Of a DNA stretch of 64,000 nucleotides, positions 42,298 to 51,245 are shown piece after piece. The stretch spans positions 1 through 64,000 of the forward strand of contig VGYC01000005.1 of assembly GCA_016873095.1 (NCBI GenBank), read 5' to 3'. The notes under the pieces were generated by a model that was not told where the DNA came from, made no database searches, and saw only the letters and a list, made by a program, of their open reading frames with translations. The position numbers were made by a program, and so were the translations under genes. This DNA is from Planctomycetota bacterium. GTDB lineage: Bacteria; Planctomycetota; Planctomycetia; Gemmatales; Gemmataceae. How positions within the stretch are numbered: the first letter of the stretch is position 1; every line of letters starts with the position of its first letter.

Positions 42298-42798
42298 ATG
42301 GACCAATCGCCGTCCATCACCGAAGCCGTGCAGATCCTGGGTCGCTACCACCGTGCCGTGGTGACCAGAATCGCCGAAGAGATTGTCGAAAACCAGGAAG
42401 ACTTCGAGGATTGGTCCTATTCAGGAAAAGCCGAGGAACTCATCGACCGCCATGGGCTTCATCTGCAAAACATTGCGCGCGTCTACTGCGACCTGATGTC
42501 GCTTGCCAGTCCGAACATCGCGGGTTGCGGCCTGCCAGCGAACTTCCCGGGTGCGCCGGTGCCTCCTTCCGGCCGCGCTATTGGCCGCGACACCATTCTC
42601 GAAGTTGGGTCGAGCGTGCTTGCGGAGCAATGCGGCGCCTGGTGGCGGGCGTCGGTGCTAGCCCTTGAGGACGACGGAACCGTACGGATTCATTACGAAG
42701 GCTGGGACGATAGCTGGGACGAGACAGTGCCACGTCGCCGTCTCCAACACACTGCGGAAGCGCCCGAAGCTGGCGACAGTGGCGACGGTGTCGGATGA
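42298..42798 (+). CDS. Tudor-like domain protein
   Basis: A 166-residue cytoplasmic protein. The N-terminal ~75 residues are helical and unfamiliar. The C-terminal part matches the Tudor-knot/agenet-like pattern, with WWRASVLALEDDGTVRIHYE then GWDDSWDETVP near residues 115-150. That fold binds methylated residues or nucleic acid in eukaryotes; its bacterial role is not settled. The tail is acidic. It starts 9 bp after the DUF1553 stop on the same strand and may be co-transcribed, and converges on the PhyH gene. Confidence 0.7.
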   Translation: MDQSPSITEAVQILGRYHRAVVTRIAEEIVENQEDFEDWSYSGKAEELIDRHGLHLQNIARVYCDLMSLASPNIAGCGLPANFPGAPVPPSGRAIGRDTILEVGSSVLAEQCGAWWRASVLALEDDGTVRIHYEGWDDSWDETVPRRRLQHTAEAPEAGDSGDGVG

Positions 42799-42810
42799 TT
42801 GCCAGGCAAT

Positions 42811-43746
42811 CTACTGCCGGGCCACCCATGGCGTTCCCAGCGGCTGGGCGGCTTTCTGTTCGCCGTAACTGCCCCCTTTGGCGCCGGTCGGATTGGCGCC
42901 GAAAAAGCGGGGATCGTCAGCCCGGTCGGCCGCAGGCTGATAGCGTACGTCGACCGACAAGCGAACACGTCCAAGTGGTGAATGATTGTCGAGCGAGCCG
43001 TGCATCGTGAAGCCGCCGAAGATGACCACGTCGCCCTGCCAAAAGTGCGTCGACAAGAGACGCGTGCGGCGCGAGCGCAAGAATCCCAGCGTATCGCTCG
43101 CGCCGGACTGATACGCGGCTTCCTGCGCAAGGGCGAATCCGCGCGGATCGGCAGACAGCCGTGCCGAGCGGATCGGTCCGAGCAAATCCTCGAATTGGTG
43201 GGAGTTCTCGACGATCGCCAGCGGACCGTCACAGATCGGGATCTCTCCCAGCGGTATCCAGCAAGTGACGATCTGGGCAGCGCCGCCCGCGAAAAACGGA
43301 AAGTCAACGTGCAGGTTGGTGGCGTTGCCCACCGGCGCAGGCCGCAGAAACAGATAGTCGTGCGGTCGCGCGGGGGCGTCGAACAACAGCCCGGCCAGTT
43401 CGCGCAGTCTCGGCCCGTGCGTGACACGCCGCAGCGCCGGTCCCTCGCTGACTGATTTCCAGAACATTCCCGCATCGGACGCCAGCGTCTGTCGCTGACT
43501 GAGACCGCTGGCAATCCCCTCTTCCACTGGCGGCACGATCTCTCCAACCTCCGCCAGCCGCGTGAAAACTTCCTTGCGAGCGGCCAGGACGTCATTGCGA
43601 TCGAGGGCATCACGAAGAAGCACGTAGCCGTGTTCGGCAAACGACTGTTGCAGCGCCTGCGGATCGTCCCGCCACGCAGAGCACTCGGCAAGCGGTCCGA
43701 GAAGCTCGTCAGGGATGGGCTGTCGCTGAGTGATTCCGTCAAGCAT
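42811..43746 (-). CDS. phytanoyl-CoA dioxygenase (PhyH) family protein
   Basis: A 311-residue Fe(II)/2-oxoglutarate-dependent oxygenase. The iron-binding motif is NLHVDFPFFAGGAAQIVTCW near residue 145, with His and Asp of HxD. The distal His and the 2-oxoglutarate-binding Arg are probably in FTMHGSLDNHSPLGRVRLSV. FAEHGYVLLRDALD near the N-terminus is common in the family. It hydroxylates a small molecule or lipid-like substrate not identifiable here. The ATG at 43746 is chosen, with GGAG further upstream. It lies 58 bp from the SDR gene, so the PhyH, SDR and VOC genes may form one unit. Confidence 0.87.
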   Translation of the reverse strand: MLDGITQRQPIPDELLGPLAECSAWRDDPQALQQSFAEHGYVLLRDALDRNDVLAARKEVFTRLAEVGEIVPPVEEGIASGLSQRQTLASDAGMFWKSVSEGPALRRVTHGPRLRELAGLLFDAPARPHDYLFLRPAPVGNATNLHVDFPFFAGGAAQIVTCWIPLGEIPICDGPLAIVENSHQFEDLLGPIRSARLSADPRGFALAQEAAYQSGASDTLGFLRSRRTRLLSTHFWQGDVVIFGGFTMHGSLDNHSPLGRVRLSVDVRYQPAADRADDPRFFGANPTGAKGGSYGEQKAAQPLGTPWVARQ

Positions 43747-43804
43747 GATACCTGGCTCCAACAATTCTTGCCCTGCAGATCCACGCACGATGCGTCGTGG
43801 ACGA

Positions 43805-44593
43805 CTATTCGGAAGAGATGGCGATCACGTTGGCAGCGCCCCCGTCAATTGGAATCGTACAGCCCGTGACGTACGCGGCGGCATCGCTCGCCAGAAAGGC
43901 CACCACGCCGGCCACGTCCTCGGCTTCTCCCCAGCGCCGGAGTGGAACACGCTCGAGTACTTTTGCCGCGCGTAGCGGATCGTTTTGCAAGACTTGAGTC
44001 ATCGGCGTCCGAATCCAGCCGGGCGCCACGGCGTTGACGCGAATCCCGTGAGCACCCCACTCCGCCGCCAGGTCGCGCGTCAGCGCCACGATGCCCCCCT
44101 TGGTCATCGCATAGATCGACCCTCCCCGTCCCAAGCCCACCAGCCCGCCGCCAAGCGCGGACACGTTGATAATGCTGCCGCTTCTTCGGGAGAGCATCAC
44201 CTTGCCGACGGCGCCGGCCACCTGGTAGCAGCCAGTCAGATTGACGGCGAAAACGTCGCCCAGATCCTGTGGCTGGTAGCTGGCTGGAGTTCCGCGCCTG
44301 TGGATGCCGGCGTTGTTAACCAGGATATCGATCCGCCCGTAACGGCCGGCGATTTGTTCAATGCAGGCATCGACCTGCGTCTTCTGCCGAGTATCACAGA
44401 CAAGCCCTTCGACAGGTTGTCCCGTCGCGCGGGCAATTTCCTCTGCCCTGGCAGCGACCGCTTCGGCCTGCAGATCGAGCAGAGCGATGGCGGCACCCTG
44501 CTCGCTCAGCGCACGTGCGATCGCGGCGCCCAATCCCTGCGCTCCGCCGGTGACGACGGCAACGCGGCCGGTCAAGTCAAATCTGGCGGCCAT
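43805..44593 (-). CDS. SDR family NAD(P)-dependent oxidoreductase
   Basis: A 262-residue short-chain dehydrogenase. The cofactor loop is VAVVTGGAQGLGAAIARALS, and ILVNNAGIHRRG and SIINVSALGG give the Asn and Ser. The catalytic YxxxK is SIYAMTKGGI near residue 160. The C-terminal GCTIPIDGGAANVIAI fits the classical type. The ATG at 44593 is used; a GTG six bases earlier is possible. It probably oxidises a hydroxylated product, perhaps in series with the PhyH enzyme, but the substrate is not known. Confidence 0.93.
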   Translation of the reverse strand: MAARFDLTGRVAVVTGGAQGLGAAIARALSEQGAAIALLDLQAEAVAARAEEIARATGQPVEGLVCDTRQKTQVDACIEQIAGRYGRIDILVNNAGIHRRGTPASYQPQDLGDVFAVNLTGCYQVAGAVGKVMLSRRSGSIINVSALGGGLVGLGRGGSIYAMTKGGIVALTRDLAAEWGAHGIRVNAVAPGWIRTPMTQVLQNDPLRAAKVLERVPLRRWGEAEDVAGVVAFLASDAAAYVTGCTIPIDGGAANVIAISSE

Positions 44594-44614
44594 GGACACG
44601 TGCCCTGCCCTGCT

Positions 44615-45094
44615 TCACGTTGGCGGCTGGAATAACTCGAGCGTATAACCATCGGGGTCGAAAAAATAAACGACGAGCCCACCGGCATTCGGGCCGGCCG
44701 TGATCGTCACCGGTTCCGACTTGAAGCGCACGCCCTTTGCCTTGAGATCAGCGTGGCAGGCTCGCAAATCGTTCACCGTGATGCACAGATGGCTGTTACC
44801 GGAACGGTTCGTTGCGGTCTCGGCAGGTGGGCCCGCATGGTTCATGTATTGCACCACTTCGAGCGACTGGGCGCTGCCGGGCGCGACCTTGAACGAGGCG
44901 ACGTTCAGCACGACACCGGGATAGCCGGTCTGCGCAGCGACATAATCGTTGTCCACGTGCGGCCGGCGGCGATGCAAGGTCATTCCCAGGATGTCGCGGT
45001 AAAAGGCGATCGAGCGCTCGATATCGGCAACCGTCAAACCGAGATGATGCAAGTCTCCCAGCCGCCAGGCTGGGGACGCCGTATTCGCAACCAT
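44615..45094 (-). CDS. VOC family protein (glyoxalase-like)
   Basis: A 159-residue metal-binding fold protein of the vicinal oxygen chelate family: LGDLHHLGLTVADIERSIA then FYRDILGM begins the first beta-alpha-beta-beta-beta module, with LEVVQYM as a metal-ligand Glu candidate. SHLCITVNDLRACHADLKAK opens the second module, and DPDGYTLELFQPP ends it with a Glu. The reaction is unknown. The ATG at 45094 is chosen, with GGAG upstream. It lies just before the SDR and PhyH genes on the same strand, which suggests a small-molecule pathway. Confidence 0.88.
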   Translation of the reverse strand: MVANTASPAWRLGDLHHLGLTVADIERSIAFYRDILGMTLHRRRPHVDNDYVAAQTGYPGVVLNVASFKVAPGSAQSLEVVQYMNHAGPPAETATNRSGNSHLCITVNDLRACHADLKAKGVRFKSEPVTITAGPNAGGLVVYFFDPDGYTLELFQPPT

Positions 45095-45170
45095 GTCGCG
45101 GCTCCGTCTGGCGCCGAATAAGGCGCCGCCCCTCGTGAGTGCCCGCATCGCCGTCACCAACACGCGATCG

Positions 45171-46571
45171 TCAGCTCAGTATTCCGGTCACAACAGTGCC
45201 ATGAACGTCCGTGAGGCGATAATCGCGGCCCTGGAGGCGGAAGGTGAGCCGTTCGTGATCCAGGCCCAACAGATGAAGCAATGTGGCATTCAGATCGTGC
45301 ACATGGACTGGATCCTGAACGACATTGAACCCGAACTCATCGGTCTGGCCATGCACATGGCCCTTCTTGATGCCGCCGCCGGCGAGCCACATGGTGAAGC
45401 AGCGGTTATGGTGATCGCGCCCGTCATTGCCGCCTTGCACCATCGGGGTTCGACCGAATTCGCCGCCCCAGATGACCACGGTATCGTCGAGCAAGCCCCG
45501 CTGCTTGAGGTCCCTGATCAGCGCGGCACTGGCGCGGTCGGTCGCATCGCAGTTCGCTTTGATGGCGCGCGTCAGGTCGCCATGCTGATCCCAGGCTTCG
45601 TGAAAGAGTTGCACGAAGCGCACCCCGCGTTCGATCAGTCGCCGCGCCAGCAAGCAGTTCCGGGCATAGCTGGCCTCGCGCACATCCGTGATGCCATACA
45701 GATCCAGGATGGCACGAGGTTCATGAGTCAAGTTCATGAGTTCCGGGGCGCTGGTTTGCAGCCGATGCGCCATCTCGTAGGCCTGGATGCGGGCGGCGAT
45801 TTCGGGGTCGCCGATGTCGCGAAGCGCCAGCTGATTGAGTTGCTGGAGGGCGTCAAGCGAATCGCGCTGAGCGCGGGCATCGATGCCCGGTGGGTTGGAA
45901 AGGTACAGCACCGGATCGCCGGTGTTGCGGAAAGGGACGCCGCCGAAGGCGGTGGGAAGGAAGCCGCAGCCATAATTGCTGGCGCCGCCGGAGGTTCCCT
46001 TGGCGCTGGTCAGGACGACGTAGCCGGGAAGGTCCTGGTTTTCGCTCCCCAGGCCGTAAAGGGTCCAGGCGCCGAAGCTGGGTCGGCCGAACTGTTGCGA
46101 TCCCGTGTTCATCATGATCTGGGCGGGGGCGTGGTTGACCGCGTCCGTCTGCATCGAGCGAATGAAGCAAAGATCGTCCACGATCGCGCCGGTGTGCGGC
46201 AACAATTCGCTAATTTCAATGCCGCTGCGCCCACGCTTGACAAACCTGTATTTCGGTCCGAGCAAGGCGGAGTTCGGGTTGATGAACGCGGCTCGATAGC
46301 CCTGGAGCAACTCGGCAGGAGGCAGCCGGCCGTCGTGGCGCGCGAGCGTGGGCTTGGGATCATACAGTTCCAGATGGCTTGGGGCGCCGGCATGAAAGAG
46401 ATAAATGACGCTCTTCGCCTTGGGAGCGAAATGAGGCCGACGCACGCCATTGCCTGCCGCTCGCCTCTCCTGGGCCAGCAGCGAGCCGGCGGCAATCCCG
46501 GCCAGACCGACGCCGCATTCACGCAGAAACCAGCGGCGCGTCACTGCGGCTCGAAACTCATCACGCTTCAT
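45171..46571 (-). CDS. DUF1501 domain-containing exported protein
   Basis: A 466-residue Tat-exported protein. The signal is TRRWFLRECGVGLAGIAAGS near residue 11. Family motifs: SVIYLFHAGAPSHLELYDPK, CFIRSMQTDAVNHAPAQIMM, HEAWDQHGDL, and IWGGEFGRTPMVQG then GRDHHNRCF. It sits downstream of the DUF1553 gene on the same strand with a 39-bp gap, the pairing seen repeatedly in planctomycetes. The products probably act together outside the cytoplasmic membrane. AGGGAG precedes the ATG at 46571. Confidence 0.93.
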   Translation of the reverse strand: MKRDEFRAAVTRRWFLRECGVGLAGIAAGSLLAQERRAAGNGVRRPHFAPKAKSVIYLFHAGAPSHLELYDPKPTLARHDGRLPPAELLQGYRAAFINPNSALLGPKYRFVKRGRSGIEISELLPHTGAIVDDLCFIRSMQTDAVNHAPAQIMMNTGSQQFGRPSFGAWTLYGLGSENQDLPGYVVLTSAKGTSGGASNYGCGFLPTAFGGVPFRNTGDPVLYLSNPPGIDARAQRDSLDALQQLNQLALRDIGDPEIAARIQAYEMAHRLQTSAPELMNLTHEPRAILDLYGITDVREASYARNCLLARRLIERGVRFVQLFHEAWDQHGDLTRAIKANCDATDRASAALIRDLKQRGLLDDTVVIWGGEFGRTPMVQGGNDGRDHHNRCFTMWLAGGGIKKGHVHGQTDEFGFNVVQDPVHVHDLNATLLHLLGLDHERLTFRLQGRDYRLTDVHGTVVTGILS

Positions 46572-46610
46572 GGTCACTCCCTTCACATCTCAAGGCGCGT
46601 ACCGCAAGAA

Positions 46611-49600
46611 TCAAGGCCGGCATAGCGTTTCGTCCAGATTCAGGAGTATGCGGCTCACCATGGTCCATGCGGCGATGTCGTTGGGCGTGGCGTCAACGGG
46701 CAAGTCCTCGAGCCTGGTGAACCTGGAGAAGGCAATTGTCCGGGCCTGGAGCTCGCCGCGTACCAGGCGAGCACGGTTGGTCGCCAGCAGCTTGAGCACG
46801 ACCTGAAGTTCCGCGGGCTTTGCCGGGCGGGCCGTGCACAGGACGAATGCATGATGAACGCGTGCGACATCGTCCTTGCCCCCCTCCTTCAAGATACGCA
46901 ACGCCAGCGCTTGCGAGGCCTCGATGAACGTCGTCTCGTTCAGACTCGTCAGCGCGGAAAGAGGCGTGTTCGACCGGGGCCGACGGGCACAGGCGACGTC
47001 GCCGTTGGGGGCATCGAAGCTCGTCAAAACCGGGTCTGGCATCGAGCGCTTGCGCACAGCATAAAGTGCCCGACGATAGCGCTCGGGCCCTTCCGGTGGA
47101 ATCCAGTAGGTAGGCTTGAAATAGTTGTAATCGAGCACGCTCTGCGGCACCGGAGGAAAGAAGCTGGGACCGCCGACTTCCTTCAGATGCAGCAAGCCGG
47201 CGATGCTCAGCGTCGTATCGCGGATGACCTCTGCATCCATCCGGAAACGCGCGCCGCGCGATAGCAAACGATTGCGCGGATCGCGCTCCAGATGCAAGGG
47301 CGTGATGGTTGCGGACTGCTGATAGGTCTCGCTGGTGACAATCCGTTCCAGCAAATGTCTGTGACTCCAGCCATGCTCCATGAAATCAACCGCCAGCCAA
47401 TCGAGCAGGTCGAGATACACGGGCACGGGCGTTCGCGTGCCAAATTCTTCCGCAGTTTCGACGAGTCCGCTACCAAAAAGGGCCTGCCAGACTCGATTGA
47501 CAGCGACCCGCGCCGCCAGGGGGTTGCGATCGCTGGCCAGCCAGTTGGCAAAATCGAGTCGGCTCGGCGAGGCTTTCCCGAGTGGATGAAGGAAAGCAGG
47601 CACTTGCGGCTTGACGGGGTGCTTCGGTCTGTCCCACTCGCCCCGATCGAGTAACCGTGTCGTCCGCGGGTGGCGGGCTGTCCGTTCCGCGAGGTGAAGG
47701 GCGGATGTTTGCCCAATGGGGAATTTCCGCCACTCGGCTGCAATCGCTTCTTGCATCTTGCGTGACTCGGCATCGCCGAGAGTCTTCAGCCACGCCGAGA
47801 AGATCACGTCCTTTTGCTGCTCGGTCCGCTGCGCGGGTGCAACGTTCATGGCCAGAACGGCGGCATGATCCACAGGCTGGGCCTGGGGATCTGCCGCGCT
47901 GGTCAAGCTCAGCCGGCAACAGCCGAGTTGCATGTTATGTCGGCCGTTGTCGCTGCCGCCATGGTCCATGACCAGCAGGACTTTCAGCCTGGTCTTGTCC
48001 GGGAGGTCGAGCGGCTGTTCAAACTGCACCACTGCAACGCTATCTTGATTTCTCAGTCCAGGCCCGCGATCGGCCCGCCAGCCGGTCTTGTCATCGCCAT
48101 CGATCAGATAGGCGACAGGACCGCGCAACCGTTTCTTGTCCTTGTCGAAGTCCGCCTTCCACTCGTCCTCAACCTTGCCATCGGGCTCGGAGAAATCGGC
48201 GGTGGCGTTTCGCAACTTGAGCGGCTGCCATTTGTCGCTGGCGGGCAACTGGTAGAGCACCTTGAGTTCGCTAACGGCCCAGGTTCCGTACTTGCTTCGT
48301 CCCGGGCCTCCGAACGGCATGTCACGATGGGCGAGCGCTTCGAGGCGCAAGCCTGTCACTCCTTTCAGATCGGCGGCGAAGATGCCGAATATGTCCCCCT
48401 TCGTCGTCGGGTGTCCATGGGTCAGGATGCTGAGATCCGCTTCCTGTGTGGGATGGTTCAAGCCGCCGGTGCTGTCGAGTTCCACTGCCTTGAGCGGCTG
48501 CCAGGCGACTTCCCTGGCAAGAACGCTTTTCTCCCATGCCGCCAGCTCTGCCTGCCAGCGGGGCCGATGCTTTTTCAGACGAGCTTCCAGGGCCCGCAGC
48601 TTGGCGCGAATGTCGCCGATCTGTCGTTGCTGTTCCGTCGAATAGACCCACGACTGCGCCTCGTAGGTGTTGTTCAGGAAGGCGAACAGGCCGTAGTATT
48701 CGTTCTGGGACATCGGGTCGAACTTGTGGGAATGGCACTGGGCACACTGGATGGACAGACCGAGCGCGGCCTTGCCGACACAGTCCATGCGGTCGAACAT
48801 CTCGAACATGCGGAACTGCTCGGGCACGATCGCGCCTTCCTCGTTGATCATCGAATTGCGGAGAAAACCGGTGGCCACGATCTGGTCCTGCGTCGGGTTG
48901 GGCAGAAGGTCTCCGGCAATCTGCTCGATCAGGAAGCGGTTGTAGGGCATGTCGTTGTTGAACGCCTGGATGACCCAGGCACGCCAAGCCCACATTTCGC
49001 GCAGCAGATCCTTTTCGAAGCCGTTGCTATCCGCGAAGCGGGCGATGTCCAGCCATAGCCGCGCCCAGCGCTCGCCGAATTGCGGCGAAGACGACAGGCT
49101 GCGCACCAGTTCGACAATAGCCCTGGCCCGATTGCGTCGATAGGCTTCCAGGAAGGCATCCAGTTGCTGGGGCGTCGGCGGTATGCCGAGCAGATCAAGG
49201 TACATGCGTCGGCAAAGTGTCGCCGGATCCGCAGGAGGCGCTGGCTGCAGCTTGCTGGCAGCGAGCTTGCGCTTCACGAAGAAGTCGATCGGGTGCTGGT
49301 CCTTTGGAGTCGGCTCCTTGCGCGGCATTTCGAAGGCCCAGTGTTTGGAATAATCCGCGCCTTCGGTGATCCACTGTTTCAGCGTTGCGATCTGCCTGGC
49401 GTCAAGCGGATTCTTGACCCGGGGCGGCGGCATGACATCGCCGGGAAGGTGCGCCGTCACGCGTCTGATGAGCGCGCTCTGGTCTGGTCTTCCGGGGACG
49501 ATCGCTGGGCCATCGGACCTGCCGCCCTTGAGGGCGGCGCTACGCTCGTCAAGTCGCAGCCGGCCCTTGCGGTCCTTCTCGTCCATGCCATGACAATGAA

Positions 49601-49757
49601 AGCAATGCTCCGACAGGATCGGCCGAATATCGCGATTGTAGGACAACTTCCTGGAGTTCTCCGGGGCGTCGCCTGACCAGGCGAGAGCGCCCAGCGACGC
49701 GACGACAAGGAGAAAACATGTGCCTCGAATCGTCATCGAGAGAGATTGGCGTGACAT
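46611..49757 (-). CDS. DUF1549/DUF1553 cytochrome-type exported protein
   Basis: A 1,048-residue exported protein with signal peptide TIRGTCFLLVVASLGALAWS. A CFHCHGMDEKDRKG motif near residue 52 and MPPPRVKNPLDARQIATLKQ form the PSCyt1-like domain. DUF1549 includes RMYLDLLGIPPTPQQLDAFL and CAQCHSHKFDPMSQNEYYGL near residue 338. A large insert holds a KHRPRWQAELAAWEK helix, then DUF1553 (AARVAVNRVWQALFGSGLVE, ARRPRSNTPLSALTSLNE). It is the first gene of an operon with the DUF1501 gene. It is divergent from the SGNH-like gene at 50058. Function unknown; heme binding is inferred from CxxCH only. Confidence 0.93.
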   Translation of the reverse strand: MSRQSLSMTIRGTCFLLVVASLGALAWSGDAPENSRKLSYNRDIRPILSEHCFHCHGMDEKDRKGRLRLDERSAALKGGRSDGPAIVPGRPDQSALIRRVTAHLPGDVMPPPRVKNPLDARQIATLKQWITEGADYSKHWAFEMPRKEPTPKDQHPIDFFVKRKLAASKLQPAPPADPATLCRRMYLDLLGIPPTPQQLDAFLEAYRRNRARAIVELVRSLSSSPQFGERWARLWLDIARFADSNGFEKDLLREMWAWRAWVIQAFNNDMPYNRFLIEQIAGDLLPNPTQDQIVATGFLRNSMINEEGAIVPEQFRMFEMFDRMDCVGKAALGLSIQCAQCHSHKFDPMSQNEYYGLFAFLNNTYEAQSWVYSTEQQRQIGDIRAKLRALEARLKKHRPRWQAELAAWEKSVLAREVAWQPLKAVELDSTGGLNHPTQEADLSILTHGHPTTKGDIFGIFAADLKGVTGLRLEALAHRDMPFGGPGRSKYGTWAVSELKVLYQLPASDKWQPLKLRNATADFSEPDGKVEDEWKADFDKDKKRLRGPVAYLIDGDDKTGWRADRGPGLRNQDSVAVVQFEQPLDLPDKTRLKVLLVMDHGGSDNGRHNMQLGCCRLSLTSAADPQAQPVDHAAVLAMNVAPAQRTEQQKDVIFSAWLKTLGDAESRKMQEAIAAEWRKFPIGQTSALHLAERTARHPRTTRLLDRGEWDRPKHPVKPQVPAFLHPLGKASPSRLDFANWLASDRNPLAARVAVNRVWQALFGSGLVETAEEFGTRTPVPVYLDLLDWLAVDFMEHGWSHRHLLERIVTSETYQQSATITPLHLERDPRNRLLSRGARFRMDAEVIRDTTLSIAGLLHLKEVGGPSFFPPVPQSVLDYNYFKPTYWIPPEGPERYRRALYAVRKRSMPDPVLTSFDAPNGDVACARRPRSNTPLSALTSLNETTFIEASQALALRILKEGGKDDVARVHHAFVLCTARPAKPAELQVVLKLLATNRARLVRGELQARTIAFSRFTRLEDLPVDATPNDIAAWTMVSRILLNLDETLCRP

Positions 49758-50057
49758 CGATCAACTCGCTTGCGATCGAGAACGGCGGCACTCGGCATCC
49801 GCCTCGCTGGATTAGGTAAGAAGCTACAGGGTGCGGATAATCTACCTGACCATTCTATCATCATCTCCAGGATTGGGCAGGCAACAACCCTGGGACTTTT
49901 ACAGGCCGAAGTGCCACCGATCAACCGTCCTTGCCAGGCGCCGCGAACGCCTGCATTGCACCGTGCTTTTTGCGCTAATGTTGATTTAATGAGCTGGGTA
50001 CATCGCAAGAGCGACATCGTGTGGTGCCGCCCCCAGGCGTAAAGGTCGAGCGCCGCC
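49758..50057. other. divergent intergenic region, 300 bp
   Basis: It separates the minus-strand DUF1553 operon from the plus-strand SGNH-like operon and must contain promoters for both. I see A/T-rich stretches near 49850 and 49975 but no clear paired hexamers. No short reading here has a family look. Confidence 0.4.
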
Positions 50058-51245
50058 GTGAAACATTTCATCGTATTCCTGGCACTGCTGGTGTTTCATT
50101 CCGGCACGGTGCGCGCGGGCGAAAAGCGTGTGCGCAAAGAACTGGCTGATACGGATCGCGTGCTCCTGCTTGGCGGCGGATTCATCGAGCAGGAGCGGCT
50201 GCATTGTTACCTGGAAACGCGACTGCTCCGGCATCATCCACGCGGACAGTTGCTGTTCCGCAACCTCGGCTGGGGCGGCGACACCGTGCGCGGATCCGCG
50301 CGGACCGGCGGCTTCGAGAATCCACAAGGTTTCGCCCGCTTGCTCAAGGAAGTCACACAATGGAAGCCGACCGTGATCCTGGTGGGATACGGGATGAACG
50401 AATCCTTCGCCGGCGCGAAGGGCATCGACGTGTTTGTCAAGGATTATCGGAGTCTGCTTGATAAACTCGCGCCTCTCAAGTCGCGATTGATCCTGCTGGC
50501 GCCAACGTATCATGAAGCACTCGGTCCACCCCATCCAGACCCGACCGAGCACAACAAGAGTTTGCAGTCTTATGCCGAGGCGATACGCGATCTGGCGCAG
50601 AAAAGAGATGTGGAGTTCATCAACCTGTTTCACGCCATGAAGACAGCGAAGGCGACGATGCCCGGGCGCATCTTCACGACCAATGGCATTCAGCCCAATG
50701 AGCTCGGCTACGCGGTGATCGCCCGCACGGTTGAGAAGGCGCTGGGCTATGCCAGCGCGAGCGACTGGCATTTCACCGTGTCCGCGAAGGGCAAAGTAAG
50801 AGAACAAGGTGGCGTCAAGGAAAAAGTGGAAGCGACAAAGCGTGGTCTGCGACTCTGGATTCAGGAACCTGTGGTGCCGGTCACGGATCCACTCGCAAAG
50901 GAAGGATTGGTCCTGAGAGTGACCGATCTTGCCGATGGCATGCATGTGCTGACCGTTGGCGGCAAGGAAGTACTGCGGGCAACCGGTGAAGCATGGGGGC
51001 GCGGCCTATTCATCGCCGCCGGAAATCCGGACGGGGAAAAACTGCGTCAAGCCGTCATTGCCAAGAACGAACTGTTCTATCGTCGCTGGAGGCCATTCAA
51101 CGATCATTCGAGGCACTTCGATTTCTTGCGAGGAGACTTCTCCCTTTATGACAAGGCCATCGCGGATCGGGAACGGGCCATTCAAGACATGCTGGCTCCG
51201 CGCTGGCATTGCTTCGAGATCGTGCCTCTGGGAAAGTCCAAATGA
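50058..51245 (+). CDS. SGNH/GDSL-like exported protein with lost triad
   Basis: A 395-residue exported protein with signal peptide KHFIVFLALLVFHSGTVRA. The fold fits SGNH/GDSL hydrolases: VLLLGGGFIEQE near residue 35 (block I), NLGWGGDTVRG (block II), LVGYGMNESFAG (block III) and FTTNGIQPNELGYAVIA (block V). The usual catalytic Ser is Gly, and the Asp and His of block V read Asn and Gln. As written it is unlikely to hydrolyse esters. PVC-type SGNH domains beside the dehydrogenase family vary here, as I recall. Its stop overlaps the next start (ATGA), so the two proteins are made together. Confidence 0.82.
   Translation: MKHFIVFLALLVFHSGTVRAGEKRVRKELADTDRVLLLGGGFIEQERLHCYLETRLLRHHPRGQLLFRNLGWGGDTVRGSARTGGFENPQGFARLLKEVTQWKPTVILVGYGMNESFAGAKGIDVFVKDYRSLLDKLAPLKSRLILLAPTYHEALGPPHPDPTEHNKSLQSYAEAIRDLAQKRDVEFINLFHAMKTAKATMPGRIFTTNGIQPNELGYAVIARTVEKALGYASASDWHFTVSAKGKVREQGGVKEKVEATKRGLRLWIQEPVVPVTDPLAKEGLVLRVTDLADGMHVLTVGGKEVLRATGEAWGRGLFIAAGNPDGEKLRQAVIAKNELFYRRWRPFNDHSRHFDFLRGDFSLYDKAIADRERAIQDMLAPRWHCFEIVPLGKSK

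Noticed and set aside
45093-46625. Plus-strand 510-residue open frame over the DUF1501 gene
   Set aside because: It is antisense to a clear DUF1501 gene with Tat signal and family motifs; the plus reading has none.
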